From the NCBI GenBank assembly GCA_963718065.1, contig CAVQYE010000004.1, positions 1 to 64,000 on the forward strand: a stretch of 64,000 nt of DNA. Reading direction: 5' to 3'. This stretch comes from CAVPGP01 sp963718065 (GTDB taxonomy: Bacteria; Actinomycetota; Thermoleophilia; Gaiellales; Gaiellaceae). Within the stretch, counting starts at the first letter, position 1, and the number at the start of each line of letters is the position of its first letter. Shown one piece after another: positions 1 through 8,578 of this stretch. A model generated the notes under the pieces. That model was not told the DNA's origin. It was given only the letters and a program-made list of their open reading frames with translations, and ran no database searches. The translations under genes and the position numbers were made by a program.

Positions 1-285
1 CGACTCCGAGCAGATCGTCAAGGCGCTCAAGAACACGACCTTCGTTCGAGAAGTTCGAGAACACAATGCAGCAGGCACCATGGATCGCGAAGAACTTCGT
101 CACGAACGGGCGGCCGCTCTTCAACGAGAAGGCCTACAAGCTGCTCGTCAACCAGGGCCACGGCGATCGTGCTCGCCGGCAGCTCTACAACAAGCCCCAG
201 AACGCGCTGAAGATGACGCATCAAGGGCCCGGCGGGCGACGAGCAGGCGTACGTCGACGCCTTCAACGAGGTGTTCGGAGCCTAG
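1..285 (+). CDS. ABC transporter substrate-binding protein, C-terminal part (polyamine-type)
   Basis: This is the tail of a periplasmic binding protein, cut by the window start and broken by frame shifts near 45 and 222. Joined frames give a plausible binding-protein C-terminus, with the motifs APWIAKNFVTNG and VDAFNEVFGA before a TAG at 283-285. The first permease starts at the next base, and the two permeases that follow are of the PotB/PotC kind. That context is the main reason to call a spermidine/putrescine-type binding component; the ligand cannot be read from this fragment. Confidence 0.6.
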
Positions 286-1225
286 ATGCCGGCTGGCGAT
301 TCTGATGCTCCCGTGCTTCCTCCTGCCGACGGGCGGGAGGAGGCACGGGAGAGCGCCTCGAGGACGGCTGTGCCGGCCTCGGGCAAGTACGCGGGGTTCC
401 TGCCTGCGCTCGTCCTGTTCGGGCTGCTTCTTCGTCGTCCCGCTCGGGCTGATCGTCGCGTACAGCTTCTGGGAGACGGTCGACTACAACGTCGTCCACG
501 ACTGGACGCTCGACAACTACCGCTACTTCTTCAGCGTCTCGACGTATCGTCCGGACGATGTGGGCGACGGTGTGGGTCTCGGTGCTCGCGACCGCGATCA
601 CGATCTGATCGCCTTCCCGTTCACGTACTGGCTCGTGCGCTACGTGCCGCGGAAGCTCCAGCGGCCTGCTGCTCGTGCTCGTCATCCTGCCGTTCTGGAC
701 GAGCTACCTGCTCCGCGTCTACTCGTGGCTCAACATCCTCGGCGACGGCGGTGCGATCAACCGCTTCCTGCAGTGGACGCACATCACGGACGAGCCCGTG
801 TCGTTCGTTCCTCTACGACCGGCCGGCGGTCGTGCTCGTGCTCGTCTACCTCTACTTCCCGTTTGCGGCGCTGACGCTGTACGCGTCACTCGAGCGGTTC
901 GACTGGGACCAGTTCAAGGCCGCGATGGACCTCGGCGCGCGCGCCGCGGACGGCGATCACGCGCATCCTGCTGCCGCAGATCCGGCCGGGGATCACGACT
1001 GCGGTCATCTTCGTCTTCATCCCGATCCTCGGCGAGTACCTGGCGCCCGCAGCTCGTCGGCGGCGCGCGCGGGCTGATGATCGGAAACCTGATCGTCAAC
1101 TTCTTCACGCGGCGCCAGTACACGCGGGGTGCGGCGGCGGCGCTGCTGATCGCCGCGCCTGATCGTCGTGCTGCTGCGTCGTCTTCCGCCGCTCGCTCGA
1201 GGTGGAGGACCCGTACCGTGCGTGA
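286..1225 (+). CDS. ABC transporter permease, PotB-like (frameshifted)
   Basis: First inner-membrane permease of the transporter. When the frames are joined the protein reads as a typical PotB-type permease: an N-terminal hydrophobic helix (FVVPLGLIVAYSFW), a helix around ILPFWTSYLLRVYSWLNIL, and an EAA-type loop (DLGAR followed by ITRILLPQIRPG) that would dock on the ATPase. It ends RRSLEVEDPYRA. The frame breaks about eight times (near 430, 550, 607, 665, 806, 940, 1050 and 1175), mostly as one extra base. The start ATG at 286 directly abuts the stop of the binding protein, and the stop overlaps the next gene by 8 bases, so the genes form one operon. The ATPase gene must lie outside the window. 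As written the sequence could not make the protein; an assembly error is far likelier than a true pseudogene. Confidence 0.8.
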
Positions 1226-2057
1226 GTTCGAGGTCGTCTCGCCCCACGCGGGCCTCGTCGCAGCGTCCTCGGCACCTGGGCGGGGCTCGTCTACGTCTTC
1301 CTGTTCGCGCCGATCGTGCTGCTCGTCCTCTTCAGCTTCAACGCGAATCGGTACGGCACGTTCCCCTTCACCGGCTGGACGACGAAGTGGTACGGACAGG
1401 TCTTCAGCGACTACCAGATCAAGGACGCGCTGACGACGACGCTGAAGGTGGCGACGAAGTGACGGTGATCTCGACGGTCGTCGGGACGGCGGCGGCGTTT
1501 CCGCTCGTGCGGTCGCGGATGCGGTTCAGGAGCGGCGTACGGATCGGGATGACGTTGCCGATCATGATCCCGGGGCTCCTGATCGGGGTCAGCCTGCTCG
1601 TGCTGCTGACGAGCGTCTTCCACTTCCAGCTCTCTCCGCAGACGGCGGTGATCGGGCAGGCGGTCTACACGACGCCGTTCGTGCTCCTGCTCGTGGCGGC
1701 GCGCCTGCAGGGTTTCGACCCGTCGCTCGAGCGAGCGGCGAGCGACCTGGGCGCGAACACGTACAACCGGCTGCGGCTACGTCGTGCTGCCGCTGATCTG
1801 CACCGGCCGTCTTCGCGGGTGCGCTCTTCGCGTTCACGCTCTCGCTCGACGAGTTCATCATCACGCTGTTCCTGATCGGCGCGCACAACACGCTGCCGAT
1901 CTACATCTACACGCAGGTGAAGTTCGGCATCACGCCCGAGGTGAACGCGCTCGCGACGCTCCTGCTCGGCGCGTCGCTGACGCTGATCGCGATCGCCTTC
2001 GTCCTGCCCGCGGTGGTCCGCCGCATGCCGCACTCGGTGCAGACCCGCCGCGCCTAG
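1218..2057 (+). CDS. ABC transporter permease, PotC-like (frameshifted)
   Basis: Second permease of the polyamine-type transporter. It starts at a GTG (1218) inside the end of the preceding permease gene. Joined frames show hydrophobic helices (FAPIVLLVLFSFN; MTLPIMIPGLLIGVSLLVLL; FALTLSLDEFIITLFLIG) and the EAA-like loop around DLGANTYNRL. The segment SLDEFIITLFL is typical of PotC/PotI permeases. Frame breaks occur near 1262, 1455, 1775 and 1810. The gene ends at TAG 2055-2057 and overlaps the end of the convergent oxidoreductase gene by a few bases. No ATP-binding subunit follows. Confidence 0.8.
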
Positions 2058-3107
2058 CCCGACTGACGGTCACCCAGCCGCCGTCGCGGGCGCTCTCGAC
2101 GGCGGCTTCGACGGTCGCGACGCCGCGGTGGCCGTCGGCGAAGGTGGGAAACGGCGCGTGCGGCTGTCCCGCGATCGCCGCGTAGACCTCGGTCGAACAG
2201 GTTGCGGAACGCCTGCCCGTAGCCCTCGCCGTGGCCGGCGGGGTAGCGCGAGAGCGGCTGTGCCGCCTCGGCGTTCGTCGCCGGATCCTTGACGACGATC
2301 CGCCGCGGCCCGTCCGCCGGCCGGAACTGGATCTCGGTCGGCAGCTCCTGGTCCCACGTCAGCCCGGCCTTGGTGCCCTCGCATTCGAAGAGCAGCTGGT
2401 TCTTCCGCGCCCGCTGCGCCGGCCGAGAGCACGAGCGAGCCCGACACGTCGCCGTCGAAGCCGCAGGAGCAGAGCGCCGCGTAGTCCTCGAGCGGGCCGC
2501 CGGTGAACGACCGGAACTCGGCCTGCACCTCCGGTCACCTCGCTGTCCGGTCACGTGCTCCGCCAGGTCGAGCCAGTGCGTGCCGAGGTCGCCGACGACA
2601 TACGACGGTCCCGGACCGGGCCGGGTCGACGCGCCACCCCGAGGCCGGGAAGAGCACGTCGTCGCAGAGGTAGCGCCCGTGGACGAACGTGACGCTCGCC
2701 GATCGCGCCGTCGGCGACGTCGGCCCGCATCTGCTCGACGAGCGGGTAGCCGCGCACGTGGTAGCACGTCGCGTTCACGAGCCCTCGCTCTGCTGCCGCC
2801 TCGATCAGCGCGCTGCTCTCGGCGGTGGAGACGGCGAGCGGCTTCTCGCAGACGACGTGGATGCCGCGCTCGATCGCCGCGAGAGCCTGCGCGGCGTGGA
2901 CGTCGTTCGGCGTGCAGACGTGGAGCACGTCGACGTGCTGCTGCGCGAGCAGCTCGCCGAGGTCGTCGTACGGAATCCCGACACCGAAGCCGGCCGCGCC
3001 CTTCGAGCTGTGCGGCCGACGACCGCGACGACCTCGACGCCGATCGCGTGCAGCGCGATCGCATGGACGCGCGCGATGAAGCCGGTACCGGCGAGAGCGG
3101 CGCGCAT
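2054..3107 (-). CDS. Gfo/Idh/MocA family oxidoreductase A (frameshifted)
   Basis: A predicted NAD(P)-dependent sugar or cyclitol dehydrogenase. The N-terminus (MRAALAGTGFIARVHAIAL) has the Rossmann G-x-G-x-x-A/G pattern. Further on come HVCTPNDVHAAQAL and the family signature HVVCEKPLAV, whose Lys-Pro sits in the active site. The C-terminal half holds the expected beta-sheet segment (YVVGDLGTHWLDLAEHVTGQ). The frame breaks several times, for example near 2150, 2530 and 2990. The ATG at 3105-3107 shares a base with the TGA of the upstream oxidoreductase (TGATG), which indicates translational coupling. It probably works with the adjacent second oxidoreductase and the DegT aminotransferase. The exact stop is uncertain because of a frame break near the end. 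Confidence 0.8.
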
Positions 3108-4195
3108 CAGCGGGAGGCGAGGAACATCTTGGTCAGCACGTCGATGTCGAGCCGGGCGCCCTCGGGCGGGGTGCGGCACGGCGTCCCGTCGGCGATGCAC
3201 GAGTGGAAGTGGCGCAGCTCGCGCGCGAACGACTCGTCGTAGGCGTTGACGATCCGCACGTCGTCGAGCCGTCCGTCCTTGCGGCTGCGCCGGTACACGG
3301 TCGGGTGCTGCTTGAGCCAGGGCGAGGGGAACTCGAGCGTGTGCACCTCCTCGGCGAACATGAACTGGATCGTCTCGCGGTACTCGTACGTGGCGAGCAG
3401 CTGAATCCAGGCGACGTCGACCCGGGCGCCGTTCTGGAGGCGCAGCGCGCCGTAGACCGCGCGGCCCTCGTTCCACCAGTCGCCGGCGACGACCTCGCGC
3501 GGCAACGGCTCGCCGAGCCGTTCGAGCATCCCGTGCACGACGTTGAGGTCGTGCAGCAGGCTGCCGAGGAAGCTCTCGCTGAACGCGCGCACGACGTCCT
3601 CGGTCCCCAAGCCGACCGCCTGCCTCGACCTGCTCGGCCTCTTGCCGGCGCGTCGCGTCGATCAGCTCGCCCGGGACGTCCGAGCCGCGGACGATGTCGC
3701 CGGGCTCGAAGTACGGCTCGGCCTCGGGGTCGTTGACGACGACGCTCACGTAGCTGGAGGTCGCCGGCCGAATCGGGGAGGGCTTCGAGCATCGCCTCGA
3801 CGGCCGGGTCGTAGCGCTTCATCGTCCCGACCTGGACGACCTTGCCCGCACGGTCGCGCGCGGCGACGATCGCGTCGGCGTCGGCGAGCGTGATGCACAT
3901 CGGCTTCTCGACGAAGACGTGGAGGCCGGCGTCGAGCGCCGCGAGCACGACCTCGGCGTGGGTTCCGGCGGGCGAGCAGACGACGAGCGCGTCGACGTCG
4001 CCGGCGTCGAGGAGCGAGCGGTAGTCGGCGTGCAGGCCGGGGATCGCCGTAGCGCGCGCCGAGCGCCTCACGGACGGTCGCGCTGGGCTCCGCGAGGGCC
4101 GCGATCGTGAAGCGGTCGCGTAGCGCCGAGAGGTACGGAAGGTGCTCGGCCTGTGCGACGAGACCGCCGCCGACGACCCCGACGCGAACCGTCAA
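3107..4195 (-). CDS. Gfo/Idh/MocA family oxidoreductase B (frameshifted)
   Basis: A second predicted NAD(P)-dependent oxidoreductase of the same superfamily. The Rossmann motif is GVVGGGLVAQAEHLPYL at the N-terminus, followed by ALVVCSPAGTHAEVVLAALD and the Glu-Lys-Pro signature in HVFVEKPMCI. A clean C-terminal domain runs from about 3610 to 3107. The best start is a TTG at 4195 that overlaps the TGA of the upstream aminotransferase gene, so the three genes are coupled in one operon. Frame breaks occur near 4045, 3770 and 3615. Two dehydrogenases next to a PLP aminotransferase suit oxidation and amination of a sugar or inositol ring; the substrate is not readable. Confidence 0.8.
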
Positions 4196-5454
4196 GCGTC
4201 GGCGCCCAGTACGCCGTTGGCGACCTTCTCGAACGCGAGTGCGATCTCGTCGATGTCCTGCTCGTCGTTCTGCGGGCGAGAGGTCGACGTGGATCGTTCG
4301 CGCCAGCAAGTCGAGTGTGCGCGGGCAGTCGGGCGCCGGCTGTCCTGCCTCCGCGATCGCATCGAGCACGGGCTTCCAGAACGGGTAGATGTGCAGGTCG
4401 ATGAACGCCGGGTCGTAGACGCGCATCGCCAAGACACCTTCCGCCTGCGAGCGCTGTCACCGCTTCGGTTGCGAGCTCCGCGTCGGCGCAGAACGCGATC
4501 AGGCAGATGCCGGCGTCGCCGCCGTCGTCGTTCGCCCGCCGCAGCGTCAGGCCGGGCAGCTGCGCGACGCGCTCCGCGAGCCGCGCCTGCTGCGCGCGCA
4601 TCCGCTCCAGCAGCCCGTCGAGGCGCGAGAGCTGCACGCGCGCGACGGCGCCCTGGATCTCGGAGGCGCGGAAGTTCCAGCCGGCGAACTGGGGCAGTCC
4701 GACGCCGCGGCGAACCGAGCCCGGCGCAGTCGTGGACGTCGATCGCGAGGTCGTAGAGGTCGTCGCGGTCGGTGATCAGGACGCCGCCCTCGCCGGTGGT
4801 GATGATCTTGTTGAACTGGAGGCTGAACGCCCCGGCGTCGCCGAACGTCCCGAGCCGCTGTCCCTCGAACGTCGCGCCGGCGGCCTGGCAGGCGTCCTCG
4901 ATCAGGATGAGGCCGTGCTCGGCGGCGAGCGCGGTCAGCGCCGTCATGTTCGCCGGCGCCCCGCGCATGTGCACGGGGAGGATCGCCTTCGTGCGCGGCG
5001 TCAGCTTGCGCGCCACGTCCTCGGGGTCCAGCGTCAGCGAGTCGTCGACCTCGGCCAGCACCGGGACACCCCGGGCGGCGATCACCGCGTTCGGCGTCGC
5101 GTTCCACGTGTACGCCGGGACGATCACCTCGTCCCCCGGGCGCAGGCCGGCCCCGATCAGGCCGCAGATGAGCGCCGACGAGCCGGCGTTGAGGCAGAGG
5201 GCGTGCTTCGCGCCCATGTGCTCCGCGAACTCGCGCTCGAAGTCCGCCACCTCGTGCGGGCCGTCGCCGACGCCGTAGTAGCGGAAGACGTTGTGGCTGC
5301 GGATGACGCGCGCAGCCGCCTCGGCCTCCTCGTCGCCGAGCTCCATCCCCCCGGGAAACATCGGCCGCTCGGGCCGCGTCCGGGCGGGGGTGCCGCCGTC
5401 GCGGGCGAGTCGCATATCGAGCTTGATCTCGGTCACGCAATCGATTGTGGACAT
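4192..5454 (-). CDS. DegT/DnrJ/EryC1/StrS-type aminotransferase (frameshifted)
   Basis: A PLP-dependent aminotransferase of the sugar-aminotransferase family, which converts keto-sugars or keto-cyclitols to amines using glutamate or glutamine. The N-terminal two thirds are intact: the cofactor phosphate region (CLNAGSSALICGL), GDEVIVPAYTWNAT, the Asp that contacts the pyridine nitrogen in LILIEDACQAAGA, and the PLP lysine in SLQFNKIITTGEGG. After about 4720 the frame breaks several times, but QLSRLDGLLERMR, YDPAFIDLHIYPFW and ALAFEKVANGVLGADA still read as family C-terminus. Starts at 5454 (MSTIDCVTEIKL) or 5415 are possible. It is the first gene of a three-gene minus-strand operon with the two Gfo/Idh/MocA oxidoreductases. 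Confidence 0.85.
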   Translation of the reverse strand: MSTIDCVTEIKLDMRLARDGGTPARTRPERPMFPGGMELGDEEAEAAARVIRSHNVFRYYGVGDGPHEVADFEREFAEHMGAKHALCLNAGSSALICGLIGAGLRPGDEVIVPAYTWNATPNAVIAARGVPVLAEVDDSLTLDPEDVARKLTPRTKAILPVHMRGAPANMTALTALAAEHGLILIEDACQAAGATFEGQRLGTFGDAGAFSLQFNKIITTGEGGVLITDRDDLYDLAIDVHDCAGLGSPRRRTAPVRRLELPRLRDPGRRRARAALAPRRAAGADARAAGAARGARRAAARPDAAAGERRRRRRRHLPDRVLRRRGARNRSGDSARRRKVSWRCASTTRRSSTCTSTRSGSPCSMRSRRQDSRRPTARAHSTCWRERSTSTSRPQNDEQDIDEIALAFEKVANGVLGADA

Positions 5455-5786
5455 GACGCGTCCTCGGCGCAACCGGCCAGCGTTACGACGCTTTCCCACT
5501 TTCGCGGCTCGTTCCCCCGGACGACGCCAAATCGTCCTCGGGGCCGAGGGGGGTCGAGCCTACCGTGGGCTGACTAGCAGCGAGCACGCCGGTCTCTGTC
5601 TCCTCGGTGTGTTCAGAAGGAAAGAGGGGGCGTGAATGTTTCTGAGCACACCACCGAGGCCACGGCGGCCGAGCAGTGAGTGACCGCCCAGCGAGTCAAT
5701 CGCCCAGTAGCGACCTCGAGGTAGCGGCGCCTGAAGCAGTGGGCCACCGCGGCACCTTCGATCACAACACGAAAGGACCCACTCGC
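5455..5786. other. Divergent intergenic region between aminotransferase operon and RTX gene
   Basis: No convincing gene is present. The stretch separates two divergent transcripts and must hold both promoters. Its most visible structure is the imperfect inverted repeat at 5602-5659. A purine-rich ribosome-binding site (GAAAGGAC) lies just before the ATG at 5787. Confidence 0.6.
5602..5659. repeat. Imperfect inverted repeat upstream of RTX gene
   Basis: The arms begin with CCTCGGTG and end with CACCGAGG, and continue inward to TTCAGAA and TTCTGA, with a purine-rich loop of about 21 bases. There is no U-tract on either side. It may act as a leader structure or an upstream terminator. Confidence 0.4.
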
Positions 5787-8507
5787 ATGACAGCAAGAGT
5801 CTCAACCGGACGGAGAGCGCTCGCATTGAGCGTTCTCACGGGCGCCTTTGTGGCGGCGATGCTCGGCTTCGCCGCCCACCCGGCGCAGGCCGCCTACACA
5901 GCAAAGGTGCAGGCGGGAACACTGAAGGTCACCGGCGATGCGGCCAGCGACAAGCTGTCGCTTCACCTCCAGGGCGGCTCGCCGACGATCTTGCAGCTCG
6001 ACGTCGGCGAAGACGGCACCGCCGACTTCAGCTTCGATCGCAACACGTTCACAGCGATCGACGTCACAGCCGATGGCGGCGACGACGAGGTTCGGATCGA
6101 CCAGGGCGGCGGCGCGTTCACCGACGAGGCGATCACGATCAACGGCGGCGCCGGCCAGGACACCTTGATCGGCGGCTCCGGAGCCGAGACGTTCATCGGC
6201 GGCGCCGGCGACGATTTCGTCGACGGCAACATCGGTGCGGACACCGCGTCGCTGGGCTCGGGTGCCGATGTCTTCCAGTGGGATCCCGGTGACGGCAGTG
6301 ATGTCGTCGACGGCCAGGGCGGCAGCGACACGCTCGAGTTCAACGGCTCGAACATCGGCGAGAAGATCGGCGTGTCCGCCAACGGCACGCGCGTGCGGTT
6401 CACGCGTGACGTGGCCGCCATCAACATGGATCTCGGCGGCGTCGAGCGGATCAACTTCCACGCGCTCGGCGGTGCCGACGCGGTGACCGTCGACGATCTC
6501 GACGGCACCGACACCAACTTCGTCGACGTCGACCTGAACGCAGGCGGCGGTGGCGGCGGCGACGGCTCGGCCGACACCGTGACTGCACGCGGGACGGAGC
6601 GCGACGACCGCGTGACCCTCTCCTCGCCGGGTGGCTTCGCAACCGTCTCCGGCCTGGCAGCCCAGGTGCTCGTGGAGGGAAGCGAGTCCGCGAACGACAA
6701 CGTGAACATCGAGACCCTCGGCGGTAACGACACGGTCATCTCCGGCCGGGAGGTCTTCGGCCCGGAGGCGTACAACTTCGACGGCGGCGCAGGCGACGAC
6801 ACCGCCCGCTACAACGGTACGGCTGACTCGGATCAGCTCTCGATCGCCCGCGCCAGCGCCACCGAGGTCGCGGCGTTCGCACCTCTGGCGTCGCGGCTCG
6901 ACATCACTGCGGTCGAGAGCCTCGTCGTGTCCGGGCTCGGCGGCGACGACACACTTGTCGCCACGAACGGCATCGGCGCGCTGACGTCCCTCACACTGGA
7001 CGGCGGCGACGGCAACGACGACCTGCGGGGCGGCGACGGTGCCGACCTGCTGCTCGGCGGCAAGGGCAACGACCACGTCGACGGGAACATCGGCGCCGAC
7101 ACGGCGTTCATGGGCTCCGGCGACGACCACTTCCAGTGGGATCCGGGCGACGGCAGCGATGTCGTCGAGGGCGAGTCCGGCTCCGACACGATGGACTTCA
7201 ACGGCTCGAACATCGGCGAGAAGATCGAGCTTTCGGCCAACGGCCCGCGCGTGCGGCTGACGCGTGACGTCGCGGCGATCAACATGGACTTCGACGGCAT
7301 CGAAGCCGCGAACGTGCGCGCCCTCGGCGGCGCGGACACGATTACCGTCGATGAGATCGCGGGCACCGACGTGAAGACCGTCGATGTCGACCTGAGTGCG
7401 TTCGACGGCAACCCCGACGCCTCGGCTGACCGCGTGGTCGCGAACGGGACCGACGGCCCGGATCAGGCCCGCCTGATCAACTCGGACGGCCGCGAAGCGG
7501 TCTCCGGGCTGGGTGCCCTGACCCGGGTCACCGGCGGCGAGCCGCTCGACCACCTCGTTGCGGCGACCCTCGGTGGCCGGGACGAGATCTCGATGGCGGT
7601 CGGCGTCTTCGGGACGACCCCGTTCGAGGCCGACGGCGGCGACGACGTGGACTCCGTCTTCTACAGCGGCACCGCCGACCCGGATCAGATCGGGATCGCT
7701 CGCAACGGCGGCGACGTCGCCACGTTCACCCCTGGGACGGCACTGCTCGACACCGCGCCCAGCGTCGAGAGCCTCGTCGTCCGTGGGCTCGGCGGTGACG
7801 ACGCACTTGTCGCGACCAACGGCATCGGCGCGCTGACGTCCCTCACGCTGGACGGCGGCGACGGCAATGACGACCTGCGGGGCGGCGACGGTGCCGACCT
7901 GCTGCTCGGCGGCAACGGCAACGACCACGTCGACGGGAACATCGGCGCCGACTCGGCGTTCATGGGCTCCGGCGACGACCACTTCCAGTGGGATCCCGGC
8001 GACGGCAGCGACGTCGTCGAGGGTGAGTCCGGTGACGACACGATGGACTTCAACGGCTCGAACATCGGCGAGAAGATCGAGTTGTCGGCCAACGGCCCGC
8101 GGGTGCGTCTGACGCGTGACGTGGCCGCCATCAACATGGACTTCGACGGCATCGAGCACGTCGCAGTCCGGACGCTCGGTGGTGCTGACACGCTCACCGT
8201 CAACGACCTCGACGGCACCGACGTGAAGACCGTCGACGCCAATCTGAACGCGTTCGACGGAAACCCCGACGCCACTGCCGACACGGTGATCGTCAACGGG
8301 ACGGGCAGGCCGGACACGGTCCAGGTCACCCGCACCGGCACGCAGGTCTCCGTCGCGGGCCTCGCGGTCCTGACGCGGATCGTGGGCAGCGAGCCCACGC
8401 TCGACACGCTGCGGGTGCAGACGCTCGCAGGCGACGACAACGTGACCGTTGCGCCCGACGTGGCCGACGTGATCGCGACGGTCGTCGATCTCGGCACCGA
8501 CGAATAG
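5787..8507 (+). CDS. Secreted RTX-like calcium-binding repeat protein
   Basis: A 906-residue protein with a Sec signal peptide (hydrophobic core LALSVLTGAFVAAMLGFAA, cleavage likely after AQA), so it acts outside the cell. The mature part is rich in Asp and Gly and carries RTX/hemolysin-type nonapeptides such as GGAGDDFVDG and GGDGNDDLRGGDGADLLLGG, which bind calcium in a beta-roll. Three large units of about 285 residues follow one another. Each contains a beta-roll, a QWDPGDGSDVV segment and a FNGSNIGEKI segment. No enzymatic domain, LPXTG sorting motif or type I secretion partner is visible. The ATG at 5787 has a good ribosome-binding site; longer in-frame starts upstream lack one. A perfect hairpin terminator follows the stop. 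The function is probably structural or adhesive, by inference. Confidence 0.85.
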   Translation: MTARVSTGRRALALSVLTGAFVAAMLGFAAHPAQAAYTAKVQAGTLKVTGDAASDKLSLHLQGGSPTILQLDVGEDGTADFSFDRNTFTAIDVTADGGDDEVRIDQGGGAFTDEAITINGGAGQDTLIGGSGAETFIGGAGDDFVDGNIGADTASLGSGADVFQWDPGDGSDVVDGQGGSDTLEFNGSNIGEKIGVSANGTRVRFTRDVAAINMDLGGVERINFHALGGADAVTVDDLDGTDTNFVDVDLNAGGGGGGDGSADTVTARGTERDDRVTLSSPGGFATVSGLAAQVLVEGSESANDNVNIETLGGNDTVISGREVFGPEAYNFDGGAGDDTARYNGTADSDQLSIARASATEVAAFAPLASRLDITAVESLVVSGLGGDDTLVATNGIGALTSLTLDGGDGNDDLRGGDGADLLLGGKGNDHVDGNIGADTAFMGSGDDHFQWDPGDGSDVVEGESGSDTMDFNGSNIGEKIELSANGPRVRLTRDVAAINMDFDGIEAANVRALGGADTITVDEIAGTDVKTVDVDLSAFDGNPDASADRVVANGTDGPDQARLINSDGREAVSGLGALTRVTGGEPLDHLVAATLGGRDEISMAVGVFGTTPFEADGGDDVDSVFYSGTADPDQIGIARNGGDVATFTPGTALLDTAPSVESLVVRGLGGDDALVATNGIGALTSLTLDGGDGNDDLRGGDGADLLLGGNGNDHVDGNIGADSAFMGSGDDHFQWDPGDGSDVVEGESGDDTMDFNGSNIGEKIELSANGPRVRLTRDVAAINMDFDGIEHVAVRTLGGADTLTVNDLDGTDVKTVDANLNAFDGNPDATADTVIVNGTGRPDTVQVTRTGTQVSVAGLAVLTRIVGSEPTLDTLRVQTLAGDDNVTVAPDVADVIATVVDLGTDE
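6190..8460 (+). repeat. Three tandem units of ~855 bp inside the RTX gene
   Basis: Equivalent positions recur at 6220, 7078 and about 7930, giving spacings of 858 and 852 bases, both multiples of three. Units 2 and 3 are nearly identical at the nucleotide level over long stretches; compare 6960-7300 with 7812-8150. Unit 1 is more diverged. The similarity suggests recent duplication or gene conversion of unit 2 and unit 3. Confidence 0.8.
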
Positions 8508-8514
8508 CAGACGT

Positions 8515-8546
8515 CCTCGGGGCCTTCCAGCCGGAAGGCCCCGAGG
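8515..8546 (+). terminator. Strong hairpin terminator after the RTX gene
   Basis: A perfect 14-base-pair GC-rich stem (arms CCTCGGGGCCTTCC and its complement) with a four-base loop lies 8 bases after the stop codon. The following bases are only weakly T-rich. Confidence 0.8.
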
Positions 8547-8578
8547 CACGTTCTCTTCGCGCCGCGTACGCTCGTCTT

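Noticed and set aside
6190..8460. CRISPR-like or short tandem repeat array
   Set aside because: The repeats are long in-frame protein units with multiples-of-three spacing and no spacers. No CRISPR array is seen anywhere in the window.
5802..8549. A 915-codon minus-strand open frame opposite the RTX gene
   Set aside because: It is a frame mirror of a GC-rich gene with strong third-position bias. The product is Val/Arg/Asp-rich with no domain, and the + strand carries the signal peptide, repeats and terminator.
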